Source: Amphritea opalescens (GTDB lineage Bacteria; Pseudomonadota; Gammaproteobacteria; Pseudomonadales; Balneatricaceae). From it: 64,000 bases of DNA. The notes under the pieces are model-generated. The model saw only the letters and a list, made by a program, of their open reading frames with translations, did not search any database and was not told the DNA's origin. This document shows positions 9,625 through 18,078 of the stretch, one piece after another (position 1 is the first letter of the stretch; each line of letters begins with the position of its first letter). The stretch is taken from positions 62,001 through 126,000 of the forward strand of contig NZ_RQXW01000005.1 of NCBI RefSeq assembly GCF_003957515.1. Reading direction: 5' to 3'. The translations under genes were made by a program, and so were the position numbers.

Positions 9625-10176
9625 ATGAATATTTTTGCTTTAGCTCAGCAATACCTTGGCCCCCTAGGCATCCCATTATTAATCTGCTGTGTACTGACAT
9701 TATTGATTTTGCTCGAACGGATCGCGGTGCTTTGTTATCACAGTATGCAACGGAGCCTGCCGACCGGCGGTATGACACTGCTAAACCAACATGCCGATCA
9801 GCCGCACAATATGCGCACGGATATCGCGGCGATCTGGTTGCATCACCGGCAACGGCGGTTGAGTCACGGTATTCGGTTATTACAAATCATTGCGCTGGTG
9901 GCGCCGCTGCTGGGATTACTCGGCACCGTTATCGGGTTGATTCAGGTATTTGATTCACTCGGCGGCCATAAAGGACCGATTGATCCTTCGATGATGGCCG
10001 AGGGCTTAGGGGTGGCGATGAAAACCACCGCCGCGGGCTTGATTATCGCTATACCGGCGGTGGTCGGTGCCCACGGCTTTCAGCTCTGGGTGGATAAGCT
10101 GGTAAGTATGGCCGAACAAGTATTGAATGTTGGTAACCTAAGAATAGAGGGCGTGTCTATTGAGGCGCTCAAATGA
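9625..10176 (+). CDS. exbB: ExbB-like proton channel subunit (MotA/TolQ/ExbB family)
   Basis: This 183-residue inner-membrane protein works with ExbD to convert proton flow into TonB movement. There are three membrane segments: an N-terminal one (GIPLLICCVLTLLILLERI), then two in the conserved block LVAPLLGLLGTVIGLIQVF and AAGLIIAIPAVVGAHGF. The GLLGTVIG and TTAAGLIIAIPA motifs are family hallmarks. I chose the ATG at 9625 (MNIFALAQQ); eight more codons upstream begin at a weak TTG. It overlaps exbD by 4 bp. Confidence 0.9.
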   Translation: MNIFALAQQYLGPLGIPLLICCVLTLLILLERIAVLCYHSMQRSLPTGGMTLLNQHADQPHNMRTDIAAIWLHHRQRRLSHGIRLLQIIALVAPLLGLLGTVIGLIQVFDSLGGHKGPIDPSMMAEGLGVAMKTTAAGLIIAIPAVVGAHGFQLWVDKLVSMAEQVLNVGNLRIEGVSIEALK

Positions 10177-10592
10177 TCCGCATGCCACAAAAAGCGGCGA
10201 TGAGCACCAGTTTAGAACTCACACCGTTAATCGATATTATTTTTATCGTGGTGGTGTTTTTATTGTTAACCGCCAATACCCGTCTGTTATCGCTACCGGT
10301 GGATATCCCGGATAGCGATAGCGAGATCAGTCAAGACGAAAGCCCGATCACGCCTTTAACCATCAGTTTACTGAACGAATCACCCGCTTATGCCATAGGC
10401 GAACAGCGGTTTGATGAGTGGTCAGCCTTTAAATCGGCGTTACTGATCAATATTGCGGACGATAAAGAGCGTCCGTTATCGATCGCCGCCGCCCACGATG
10501 CTGACGTCGAACCTCTATTAAAGCTGCTGGCATTACTGAATGAACAGCAGATCACCAATACTCACATTTTAATGGAAGATGCACAGCCATGA
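10173..10592 (+). CDS. exbD: ExbD-like proton channel subunit
   Basis: This 139-residue single-pass membrane protein is the partner of ExbB. The N-terminal motif LELTPLIDIIFIVVVFLLLT carries the membrane helix with the conserved Asp that handles protons. A periplasmic domain of about 90 residues follows. The start overlaps the exbB stop (ATGA), and its own stop overlaps the next gene, so exbB, exbD and hutB are translationally coupled. Confidence 0.9.
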   Translation: MIRMPQKAAMSTSLELTPLIDIIFIVVVFLLLTANTRLLSLPVDIPDSDSEISQDESPITPLTISLLNESPAYAIGEQRFDEWSAFKSALLINIADDKERPLSIAAAHDADVEPLLKLLALLNEQQITNTHILMEDAQP

Positions 10593-11488
10593 ATTCATCG
10601 CCGTTCCAATCGTTGACCCGAATAACAAGATCATTGGCTGTTTTAGCCTGGATGAAAGTGATCCTATTGATCGCCATGCCGACCTCGGTTTATGCAGATA
10701 CACCGCGGGTGATCAGTACCGATGCGGGGGTGACCGAACTGCTCTTTGCGCTGGGTATGCAAGAGCATTTGATTGCGGTGGATGTGACCAGTCAACTGCC
10801 TGCAGATTATCCTAAGTTACCCAATATTGGTTATCACCGGACGTTATCGGCGGAAGGATTGTTGAGCCTGAACCCTTCGGTGGTGATCGGTAGTGAACAT
10901 ACCGGCCCAGCATCGGTGATGACGGCTCTGCAACAGGCGAAGGTGAAGTTTGTTCAACTCAATAGTGCTAATAATAGCCAACAACTTGCAGAGAATGTGA
11001 CCAGGTTATCGACGGCGTTAAATCAAGGGGATAAAGGTCAGGCGTTAGTGCAATCGATCGAACAAAAGTTGGCGCAAATCGCACAGGCTAATTTAGCGGG
11101 GGAGCGCGTCGCCTTTTTGCTATCGATGGATGATAGCAAGTTACGCTTAGCCGGAAAAAGGACCAGCGGCGATGCCTTTGTCAGCTTGATGAAGGGAGAG
11201 AATATCGCGGCATTCGATAACTATCGCAATGTATCCGCGGAGTCTCTGCTACAGATGCAGCCAAGCGTCATTATTGTCGCGGGCCGAGAAGTGGCCGATG
11301 CGGTGGATAATCTACTGGCTGCGAACCCCGTGCTAGCCCATACGCCGGCAGGCAAACAGCGACGAATAGTGGCGGTGAATGGTGCAACCTTGGTGGCAGG
11401 TTTGAGTGTATCGGCGCTTGATGAAGCGATTCGTCTAACGCAGCAACTGTCGGGCAGCCCCGCCTTAGCGCAACAGGATAACCATTGA
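10589..11488 (+). CDS. hutB: Heme ABC transporter periplasmic binding protein
   Basis: This 299-residue periplasmic heme-binding protein (PBP2_TroA/FecB-like, ChaN/HmuT type) delivers heme to HutCD. It has a signal peptide (hydrophobic run SLAVLAWMKVILLIAMP, cleavage near VYADTP). The two-lobe fold landmarks are GVTELLFALGMQEHLIAVD, LNPSVVIGSEHTGP and LQMQPSVIIVAGREV. It overlaps exbD upstream (ATGA) and hutC downstream (TGATG), so the cluster is one operon. Confidence 0.9.
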   Translation: MNSSPFQSLTRITRSLAVLAWMKVILLIAMPTSVYADTPRVISTDAGVTELLFALGMQEHLIAVDVTSQLPADYPKLPNIGYHRTLSAEGLLSLNPSVVIGSEHTGPASVMTALQQAKVKFVQLNSANNSQQLAENVTRLSTALNQGDKGQALVQSIEQKLAQIAQANLAGERVAFLLSMDDSKLRLAGKRTSGDAFVSLMKGENIAAFDNYRNVSAESLLQMQPSVIIVAGREVADAVDNLLAANPVLAHTPAGKQRRIVAVNGATLVAGLSVSALDEAIRLTQQLSGSPALAQQDNH

Positions 11489-12510
11489 TGCAGCGCTCGG
11501 TTTCTCTCTGGGCTTTCGCCTTAGTCTGTTTGTTGGTTATCAGTGGTCTGTTATCGCTGGTAGTGGGGGCGATGAATGTACCGATACTCGATAGTCTATT
11601 GCTGGTGGTCGATAAAACCTTCGGCGCAAATTTTAGCCAGCTACAAGAGTATCAAGAAGTGGTGGTACTCGAACTGCGATTGCCTCGTTTACTATTGGCC
11701 ATTTTTGTGGGGGCGATATTAGCGCAGTGCGGTGCAGTGATTCAGGGGCTCTTCCGTAACCCCTTGGCTGATCCGGGGATCATTGGTGTGTCCTCCGGTG
11801 CGGCGGTAGGGGCAATCGTGGCGATCGTTTTATTTCCAGCGGCATGGGGAAGTTGGACGATACCCACCAATGCCTTTATTGGCGGGTTACTTACCACCTT
11901 ATTGGTGTATGGCTTTGCCCAATCAAAAAACGGCACCTCGGTGTTGGTGTTGTTATTAGCTGGGGTGGCCATTTCCTCGTTTGCGGGCGCCGCCATCGGC
12001 TTTTTAAGTTACTTTGCCGACGATGCGAGTTTACGCGAACTTAGCGTATGGCAGATGGGCTCATTAACCTCCGCGAGTACCGCGAATCTATGGTTAGCCT
12101 TCACCACCATGGTGCTGTTGATGATCGCCTTTCAGCGCCGGGCTCAAGCGTTAAATGCATTGTTGTTAGGCGAGCCTGAAGCGCGTCATCTGGGCATCAA
12201 TGTTGAACAGCTCAAGTTGCAGATGATCATCCTTACGGCTATTGGTGTGGGGGTGGCGGTTTCCTGCGCGGGCATTATTGGTTTTGTGGGATTAGTGGTA
12301 CCCCATCTAGTACGTTTGGCGACTGGACCGAATCATCATTACCTGCTGCCGTTATCGGCCTTGCTCGGTGCGGTACTGCTGATGTGTTCTGACCTATTGG
12401 CCCGTATCGTCGTACAGCCAGCAGAACTTCCTGTGGGGTTGGTAACGGTGCTGTTAGGTGCGCCTTTCTTTTTGATTTTATTGGTACAGCAGCGCAAAAA
12501 CTGGAGTTGA
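11488..12510 (+). CDS. hutC: Heme ABC transporter permease (FecCD family)
   Basis: The 340-residue polytopic protein of the FecCD/BtuC family forms the inner-membrane channel for heme. Features include the N-terminal segment after MQRSVSLWAFALVCLL, the LRLPRLLLAIFVGAILAQCG block, the RNPLADPGIIGVSSGA motif and the coupling region GFVGLVVPHLVRL near the C-terminus. About nine to ten membrane segments are visible. The start is the ATG at 11488, sharing one base with the hutB stop; the next gene overlaps its stop in the same way. Confidence 0.92.
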   Translation: MQRSVSLWAFALVCLLVISGLLSLVVGAMNVPILDSLLLVVDKTFGANFSQLQEYQEVVVLELRLPRLLLAIFVGAILAQCGAVIQGLFRNPLADPGIIGVSSGAAVGAIVAIVLFPAAWGSWTIPTNAFIGGLLTTLLVYGFAQSKNGTSVLVLLLAGVAISSFAGAAIGFLSYFADDASLRELSVWQMGSLTSASTANLWLAFTTMVLLMIAFQRRAQALNALLLGEPEARHLGINVEQLKLQMIILTAIGVGVAVSCAGIIGFVGLVVPHLVRLATGPNHHYLLPLSALLGAVLLMCSDLLARIVVQPAELPVGLVTVLLGAPFFLILLVQQRKNWS

Positions 12511-13271
12511 TGATGTTGCAGCTTGATAGGGTGAGCTTTACGCCGCAGGGAAAAACATTATTAGACGAGGTATCGCTCTCGGTTAACGCTGGGGAGATGT
12601 ATGGTCTGCTTGGCCCAAACGGGGCGGGTAAAACCACCTTGTTAAAGGCGATCAGTGGCGATATTAAAGCCAGTGGTTCGATTCAGCTTTATGGTAAAGA
12701 ACTAGCCGCTTGGGATCGACGTGAGTTGGCCAAGCATCTGGCGGTGTTACCACAGGCTAGTCAGTTAGCATTTCCTTTTAGTGCGCGAGAGGTGGTCGCG
12801 TTAGGGTTAACCCCTCTGACGCTCTCACGTGAGCAGGCAAAGGCGCTGATTGATGAAAAGATGCACGCCACCGACTGCCACGGATTTGCCGATCACGCTT
12901 ACCCGTCACTATCCGGTGGTGAGCGACAACGGGTGCAATTGGCGCGGGTATTGTTACAGCTGAGTCAGGCTAGTCATCCACCGCTACTGTTACTCGATGA
13001 GCCTACGTCGGCGCAGGATTTAGGTCATCAGCATAACCTGTTAACCCTCGTGCAGCAGTTGGCTAAGAGCGAAGGTTTTGCGGTGGTGGCGATCCTACAT
13101 GATCTTAACCAAGTGCTACGTTACTGTGATCGCTGTTGCTTATTGGACCGGGGGCAGGTGTGCGCGATCGATAGTCCAATGGAGGTGCTTTCGGATGAGC
13201 GCATCAAGCAGCATTGGCAATACCAATCCCAGCGAGTGGTATTAGAAAGTGGGCAGGTTGTTTTGGTCTGA
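12510..13271 (+). CDS. hutD: Heme ABC transporter ATP-binding protein
   Basis: This ABC ATPase (253 residues, HmuV-like) powers HutBC. Walker A is GPNGAGKTT, the signature is LSGGERQRVQLARVL, Walker B is LLLLDEPTSAQD, and the switch His is in AILHDLNQ. ATG codons at 12510 and 12513 are both possible; the first overlaps the hutC stop. It is the last gene of the tonB-exbBD-hutBCD operon. No strong terminator is evident before the tRNA promoter. Confidence 0.93.
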   Translation: MMLQLDRVSFTPQGKTLLDEVSLSVNAGEMYGLLGPNGAGKTTLLKAISGDIKASGSIQLYGKELAAWDRRELAKHLAVLPQASQLAFPFSAREVVALGLTPLTLSREQAKALIDEKMHATDCHGFADHAYPSLSGGERQRVQLARVLLQLSQASHPPLLLLDEPTSAQDLGHQHNLLTLVQQLAKSEGFAVVAILHDLNQVLRYCDRCCLLDRGQVCAIDSPMEVLSDERIKQHWQYQSQRVVLESGQVVLV

Positions 13272-13347
13272 GGGATGATCGATCCAGGATGCTTTATCAT
13301 TTTTATGGCTAGATCATTAAAATCGTTACAAAAATGTAAATTAGGGC

Positions 13348-13375
13348 TTGAACCCGTTTAATGGCTGCGTATAAT
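13348..13375 (+). promoter_or_regulatory. Sigma-70 promoter of tRNA-Val
   Basis: TTGAAC (13348-13353) and TATAAT (13370-13375) are spaced 16 bp, about 37 bp upstream of the tRNA 5' end. A perfect -10 box and near-consensus -35 box are expected for a stable RNA promoter. Confidence 0.75.
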
Positions 13376-13411
13376 AGCCAGCGTTGTTTCACAGCGTGAC
13401 TCAACCACTTT

Positions 13412-13488
<77 letters not shown>

Positions 13489-13495
13489 AATACAG

Positions 13496-13522
13496 AAAAG
13501 CCTCGCGAATGCGGGGCTTTTT
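13496..13522 (+). terminator. Rho-independent terminator of tRNA-Val
   Basis: The stem AAAGCCTCGC/GCGGGGCTTT with loop gaat is followed by T residues, immediately after the tRNA. Confidence 0.85.
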
Positions 13523-13533
13523 GCTATCTGTTC

Positions 13534-13648
13534 AGGCAGATGTAGAACTGCCCAGTTCGAGCCGAGCGGAGCGAGACAACATCGGCGCCTGCGACGATGG
13601 CCCGAAGGGTGAACAGCGAAGCTGTGAATCATCTGCCTAGTCCTACCA
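13534..13648 (+). pseudogene. Decayed second tRNA-Val 3' half split by a GC-rich insert
   Basis: The segment atgtagaactgcccagttcg (13540-13559) resembles the anticodon-stem to T-arm part of the neighbouring tRNA (atggtagaggtccccagttcg). The acceptor end with CCA (tagtcctacca, 13638-13648) is intact but displaced by about 78 bp of GC-rich sequence. A 9-bp inverted repeat, AGGCAGATG (13534-13542) and CATCTGCCT (13630-13638), brackets the whole segment. The 5' half of the tRNA is missing. It ends with its own terminator (13677-13706), so a second tRNA unit probably once existed here. It could alternatively be an attachment-site scar from an element that integrated at the tRNA. Confidence 0.6.
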
Positions 13649-13676
13649 AATTTATACAGACTGTTCAGTAGCTTAG

Positions 13677-13706
13677 AAGCCGAATCTTGTGATTCGGCTT
13701 TTTTGT
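13677..13706 (+). terminator. Rho-independent terminator after the decayed tRNA
   Basis: The perfect stem AAGCCGAATC/GATTCGGCTT with loop ttgt is followed by six T residues. Confidence 0.85.
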
Positions 13707-13917
13707 TTTTGGCCATGTGCCCAAATTGTGCCGTTCAATAGCAGTATCGCGATTGTTTTTTGACTTAAAATCTAGGTAACACTAAAGCAATTCATCTATT
13801 TCTTTATGTAAACGCTATTAAATCAAGTTAAACCGCTTCGTATTTCGCTAGGTTTAAAACCGTATGACATGATGTTGCAGGTCGGTATTTTTAGGGGCGA
13901 TACGCCGATCAGACAGC

Positions 13918-14460
13918 TGGTGGTAGGGTGCTGGTGAGGAACGAACCGCACCGATGGTGCCCCCATACCTCCAGCGGACTTCCCATCGGAGGCCGGTAAT
14001 TAACGAACCGCACCGATGGTGCCAATGATGCAGTTGGCGCTGATGTCGATGGTGCGGTTCGCAAAGCTCACCAAGCACCCTACGGTGCAATATCGGCCAA
14101 CCGCCGTGAATAATCTTGCGAGCGCACCAACACACCCCAACAGCCATCGCCGCCGGAGGCAGCTCCCACAACTCCGGCGGATTTTCCGTAGGGTGGCGGT
14201 GAGGAACGAACCGCACCGATGGTGCCAATGATGCAGTTGGCGATGATGTCGATGGTGCGGTTCGCAAAGCTCACCAACGCACCACAACAGCCATCGCCGC
14301 CAGAGGCAGCTCCCACACCTCCAGCGGATTTCCCGTAGGGTGGCGGTGAGGAACGAACCGCACCGATGGTGCCAATGATGCAGTTGGCGCTGATGTCGAT
14401 GGTGCGGTTCGCAAAGCTCACCAAGCACCCTACGGTGCAATATCGGCCAACCGCCGCGAT
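13918..14460. repeat. Second REP-type composite repeat cluster
   Basis: The marker aacgaaccgcaccgatggtg starts at 13940, 14002, 14205 and 14352. The box gatggtgcggttcgcaaagc followed by tcacca recurs at about 14050, 14250 and 14398. Two inverted REP-like elements (ccatcgccgcc, ..., ctcccac) lie at 14143-14169 and 14291-14316. These are the same modules as in the array at 2.4-3.0 kb, but here the GTGGGAG hairpin is in the opposite orientation relative to the GGTGCGGTTCGC box, so modules have been shuffled. Minus-strand ORFs through this region are repeat artefacts. Confidence 0.8.
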
Positions 14461-14821
14461 GACTCGGCTCCCACATCACTCCCACCCCGAGTTCCCTCCT
14501 GCAAACAAAGGCACCGATGAAGCATGCACCGCACTATGGTGTGATATGTCACCCAGTCTAGCGTAGCGAGTGACGCTAGCATGCCCTCTGGGCACCTCGT
14601 CACGATTGAATCCATATTTGCTGAGCAGTGAGCCAACAAAGTATCGAACCGTCATTTTGATTTAATGGCATCTGGCTATTATGATTGAGGCAATTTTATG
14701 GCATGGAAGCAGTCTCGACCGGCACCATCGTTCTATAAGGTGCCTACTTAATGATCGTTTATCTGCTGATATGAAGTTCGCCTTTGCCTTGCCATATTTC
14801 CAGAGTCATAGAGCTTGGGAG

Positions 14822-14845
14822 GTATAGTGCCAAACAGCACTATAC
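14822..14845. promoter_or_regulatory. Perfect 9-bp inverted repeat upstream of the oxygenase gene
   Basis: GTATAGTGC and GCACTATAC are separated by caaaca. The hairpin lies 70 bp before the oxygenase start. It could be an operator or the tip of a recombination-site hairpin (cttggctgttatgttt follows). The rest of the gene-free stretch from 14460 to 14916 shows no coding signal. Confidence 0.45.
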
Positions 14846-14916
14846 TTGGCTGTTATGTTTCTGCGGCGCAAAGGGCGTGGGTGATGAAATGACATTATAT
14901 ATTTACAGGCAACGTT

Positions 14917-15780
14917 ATGAATATTATTCAAACCGATAGCGGAATGACAGATGAGCAAAGATCAAAGGTCATCTTTGCAGGTGATTTGATTGTTTTTCAA
15001 CAACTACCCGCAATGTTGGAATTATGCCAATACACCGATCAGCTATTATCAGAAGCCTTGAATGGCCTGCATCCAGAGCAAGCTCAGTACCATTTAAGTG
15101 AGCAGGATTATCGAAGATTTGTTGCCGATACACAGAAAAGAATTCAAGCTGACGATAAAGCTAAGGCGATGTTTTTTCATGCGTTGCAGGAAGCCGGTTT
15201 AGCGCTAGATTCGACCTATTATGATTATTTTGCTATGCGAGTAGTATCGGCCGAAAAGGCCTTTACGGATGGTTTGCGTACCGTCGTTGGGCATCATCGT
15301 GATACATGGGGAAGCAATATACAAGCGCAGACCAATTGGTGGGCACCTATTTATAAGATAGAAGAAGAACGGAGTATTGCCTTTTACCCAGACCATTGGG
15401 AGCATCCAACCATTAACGATACCGCGGAGTGGAGCTTTAAAGAATATCTTGCTGCGCGCCGCGAAACGCCTGAAGGTGTCGCGGTAAGCTACTCTCCTGC
15501 ACCTCAGTTATTGCGGCCAGTGGATGAAAGCAAAGCGGTAAAAATAGTGATAGAACCAGGTGATATTCTATGTTTTTCCAGTGCTCATTTACATGCGAGT
15601 GTGCCTAACACGACCCAGTTAGCACGTTTTAGCGTTGAAATGCGTACCCTTAATCTAACCGATTTGGAAGTTGGCCGTGGCGCACCAAATGTCGATAATG
15701 CTGGCGATAAGCCGCAGTACCAGTGGTATCGACACGCAGTTGATCAGTCACCATTGAGTATGGCGATGGAGAGTGTATGA
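14917..15780 (+). CDS. Putative 2-oxoglutarate/Fe(II)-dependent oxygenase (PhyH-like)
   Basis: This 287-residue cytoplasmic protein has what looks like the Fe(II)-binding triad of non-heme 2OG oxygenases. There is an H-x-D pair in GHHRDTW (His127, Asp129) and a distal His in LCFSSAHLHASVPN (His224 or His226). An Arg about 10-17 residues later, in LARFSVEMR (Arg237 or Arg243), could bind 2-oxoglutarate. The substrate is unknown. Nearest themes are phytanoyl-CoA dioxygenase-like halogenases and hydroxylases. It stands alone on the plus strand in the accessory region, with the attC-like spacer at 15805 downstream. Family identification rests on motif spacing only. Confidence 0.6.
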   Translation: MNIIQTDSGMTDEQRSKVIFAGDLIVFQQLPAMLELCQYTDQLLSEALNGLHPEQAQYHLSEQDYRRFVADTQKRIQADDKAKAMFFHALQEAGLALDSTYYDYFAMRVVSAEKAFTDGLRTVVGHHRDTWGSNIQAQTNWWAPIYKIEEERSIAFYPDHWEHPTINDTAEWSFKEYLAARRETPEGVAVSYSPAPQLLRPVDESKAVKIVIEPGDILCFSSAHLHASVPNTTQLARFSVEMRTLNLTDLEVGRGAPNVDNAGDKPQYQWYRHAVDQSPLSMAMESV

Positions 15781-15804
15781 GCTGTTGGTGAGTACGCCAA
15801 GAAA

Positions 15805-15859
15805 AACATTAAGTCGTTCGCTGTGCTTGCTGGGATGCTCCGCTCGCACCCCTTATGTT
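15805..15859 (+). repeat. attC-like imperfect palindrome between the oxygenase and nuclease genes
   Basis: The outer arms AACATTAAG (15805-15813) and CTTATGTT (15852-15859) pair with one extra base in one arm, and GTGC/GCAC pairs inside. Length (55 bp), position just after a stop codon, and imperfect pairing with an unpaired base resemble integron attC sites. The consensus core GTTRRRY is not perfect. Confidence 0.35.
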
Positions 15860-15889
15860 GGCTTCATCTTTCATTAGGAAATTAAGTTT

Positions 15890-16699
15890 ATGGCATGGAT
15901 ATTTCAAGGAAATCCGGCTCGATATGATATCGATGGTTATTTATCCCGCTACCCCCAACGTATCTACTGGTATACGAATAGATACATCCATGACATATCT
16001 ATCGGCGATGTTGCTTTTATCTGGCGTGCGGGATCTGATGCTGGAGCTGTTGCTATTGGCCATGTCGTCGAGCTACCGACACCCGTTCAGTCAGTAAAGT
16101 TTCCAGAGGCACTTGGAAGTGACTTGTGGAAAACAGATGAAGAAGCCGCTGATGGCCTCAAGACGGGTATTGAGCTTACCGACATTCGCCTCACTGTAGA
16201 TGAAGGTATGGTTTCAAGGACACAAACAAAAGCTGATTCCGTTCTCCGCTCTTCAACCATCATTCGCATCCCGAACGGCACGGTATTTCGTTTAGAGAAT
16301 GAAGAATTCACTGCATTGACGAACCTGTGGGGTTTACCTGTAGGGACTGTACCGCACGCGAGTGCAATAGAAGGGCAACGGCAGCTTCGCTCGCACTACG
16401 TTCGAGAACGCTCATCACGCTTACGCCATGATAAACTCCAGGCGTTTCGTCAGAAGCATGGGGGGTTACATTGCGAAGTTTGCGGGTTCAGCAAATCGGC
16501 TCAGTTTCCGGCCCCCTTTACGGACCGTGCATTCGAAGTTCATCACAAAAAGCCATTGGCTGATGCCGAAAAACCTGTGCAAACTCTTCTGAATGATCTA
16601 GCGGTATTGTGTGCAAATTGTCACAGGACAGTTCACTCAAACTCTGAGGTAGAGAAAAACTACAGCCTCCTTGTAGGAATTTACGAGAAAAAAAGCTAA
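15890..16699 (+). CDS. EVE-HNH endonuclease, probable modification-dependent restriction enzyme
   Basis: The 269-residue protein combines an N-terminal EVE/PUA-like domain (about 1-145: MAWIFQGNP, YWYTNRYIHDISIGDVAFIWRAG, GAVAIGHVVE) with a C-terminal HNH nuclease (about 175-250). The nuclease has CEVC (195-198), FEVHHKKPL with the catalytic His pair (218-219), and CANCHRTVH (241-249), a zinc-ribbon type HNH. EVE domains read modified cytosines. EVE-HNH fusions such as VcaM4I cut modified DNA. No methyltransferase lies nearby, as expected for a type IV-like system. Its stop codon (16697-16699) overlaps an attC-like site, as in integron gene cassettes. Function is inferred from domain pairing. 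Confidence 0.75.
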   Translation: MAWIFQGNPARYDIDGYLSRYPQRIYWYTNRYIHDISIGDVAFIWRAGSDAGAVAIGHVVELPTPVQSVKFPEALGSDLWKTDEEAADGLKTGIELTDIRLTVDEGMVSRTQTKADSVLRSSTIIRIPNGTVFRLENEEFTALTNLWGLPVGTVPHASAIEGQRQLRSHYVRERSSRLRHDKLQAFRQKHGGLHCEVCGFSKSAQFPAPFTDRAFEVHHKKPLADAEKPVQTLLNDLAVLCANCHRTVHSNSEVEKNYSLLVGIYEKKS

Positions 16700-16763
16700 C
16701 AAGTTGCAGCATCGGAAGAGCTACTTAATTACGCTGGCATTTTACCGCTGGGCAAGGCGTTAA
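16695..16763 (+). repeat. attC-like site overlapping the nuclease stop codon
   Basis: The ends are GCTAAC (16695-16700) and GGCGTTA (16756-16762), giving TAAC/GTTA outer pairs. Inner arms TTGCAGC (16704-16710) and GCTGggCAA (16747-16755) pair with two unpaired bases. This is the R''-L''-L'-R' order of integron attC sites, about 68 bp long, with the preceding ORF ending inside the first arm. The core GTTAATT deviates from GTTRRRY at the last positions. Confidence 0.45.
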
Positions 16764-16824
16764 TTGCCTTTAAATAATAGTATTTTTGCTTCAGTTCATA
16801 ACATTAAACATAGGTGAGATTCAT

Positions 16825-17451
16825 ATGGATATTGAAACTTGGTTAGCATTTGTTGCCGCATCATTCGTACTCACGATGACGCCAGGACCTAGTATTTTAT
16901 TGGGCGTGGTACACGCAATGAAGTATGGAGCACGTAAAACGGTCGTCACCGCTTTAGGGGATATATCGGCTAATTTTTTACAAATGATGCTCGTTGCAAT
17001 CGGTTTGGGTGCCGTTATCGCAAGCTCTGAGTCGGCTTTTTTAGTCATTAAATGGTTTGGTATTGCTACTTTAATATACATGGGACTGAAGATGATTTTT
17101 GGCAAACCACCCGAAATTAATAAAGTAAGGGAAGAAGAGGCTATACCTATGCATAAACTTTTTCTCAGTGGCTTTCTTGTCGCCGCCGGAAACCCAAAAG
17201 CCATTGTCTTTTTCACAGCCTTTTTCCCTCAATTTATAGACCCAAGCCAGCCTTTATTTCAACAAATGGCCATTATGTGCCCAACAATGGCTATCTTAGA
17301 TTTTTCATGGGTTATGATTTATGCGCTATCAACTAAAAAGTTTTTAGGATTCATGAACACCCATCCAATGGTTTTAAATCGCGTAGGTGGCTCAGCACTG
17401 ATGAGTGCCTCTGTTTTCTTAATGTTTAGCAGTCGCTCTTCTCAGACTTGA
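16825..17451 (+). CDS. LysE-family amino-acid exporter
   Basis: This 208-residue inner-membrane protein of the LysE/RhtB superfamily exports amino acids or related compounds. It has about six membrane segments and the family hallmarks TMTPGPSILLGVVHAM near residues 18-33 and SGFLVAAGNPKAIVFFTAFFPQF in the middle. The start is the ATG at 16825 (MDIETWLAFVAASFVL), preceded by AGGTGAG. Base composition is AT-richer than the surrounding chromosome. It is the third single-gene plus-strand unit of the accessory patch. Confidence 0.88.
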   Translation: MDIETWLAFVAASFVLTMTPGPSILLGVVHAMKYGARKTVVTALGDISANFLQMMLVAIGLGAVIASSESAFLVIKWFGIATLIYMGLKMIFGKPPEINKVREEEAIPMHKLFLSGFLVAAGNPKAIVFFTAFFPQFIDPSQPLFQQMAIMCPTMAILDFSWVMIYALSTKKFLGFMNTHPMVLNRVGGSALMSASVFLMFSSRSSQT

Positions 17452-17483
17452 AACCGTTAATTGATGATTACTTCATAGCTGGG

Positions 17484-17590
17484 GACAATTAACCAAACAA
17501 GTGCATTAAATCGGAACAAAAACAGTTGGCTATGTTTCGTCCCACAACAAATTTTAGTCAACTATTTTGGTTCGTTTATACGAACGTTAG
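17484..17590 (+). repeat. Degenerate VCR/attC-like segment after the LysE gene
   Basis: The core at 17512-17543 (cggaacaaaaacagttggct then atgtttcgtccc) resembles the left hairpin of long Vibrio-type attC repeats, in which GGGAC..AACGC..GGCGTT..GTCCC is typical. It is flanked by caaacaagtgcattaaa on the left and ends in cgaacgttag. The right arm does not pair well with the left, so if it is an attC site it is decayed. The following stretch to 18078 (about 490 bp) shows no gene I can support. Confidence 0.3.
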
Positions 17591-18078
17591 TAAACCCTCT
17601 ACATAGCATTGCGTCATTATCGAGGCCGTCATGGTTAAGGATAGGCGGCTTTCTCGATTGATGATGCGGTTATGCGTCAAGGCCTTTTTCTATAAGGGCT
17701 GTAGCGATTCAAGCCAGCGTGAGATCGAATCTCAACCTTCATTCAAATGATCAAACACCAATATCAATGTTACGTCAGATAGTGGTTTTGTATTAGTTGG
17801 ATCTAATATAAGATGCTTTATAACAATATCTCGATAGCCTTTGAGCCAACTAGTTGAAGGCTTTGATGTGGGTTTTATGTGTGGGAGATATAGCGCAGGT
17901 AAGGTCTCTTTCATCATACGGTCGTTGGGTGATTGAGGCGCTACTTGGTGGGGCATAGGTCTCGAGCGGTTGGCTTGGTCGAGTTGCACCCTGTCCTATG
18001 TGTGTTTGATGGAGAAAATGGCAGGGGCAACGTTTTGCTACTAGCCTGAGATAACGATCAAGAATAAGGAGATTGTTG

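Noticed and set aside
13854-14639. Minus-strand ORFs through the second repeat cluster
   Set aside because: Same reason: they arise from repeated GC-rich modules and encode repeats such as LGELCEPHH.
17732-17989. Minus-strand ORF of 85 codons
   Set aside because: No ribosome binding site, no recognisable motif, and it lies in a gene-free accessory stretch.
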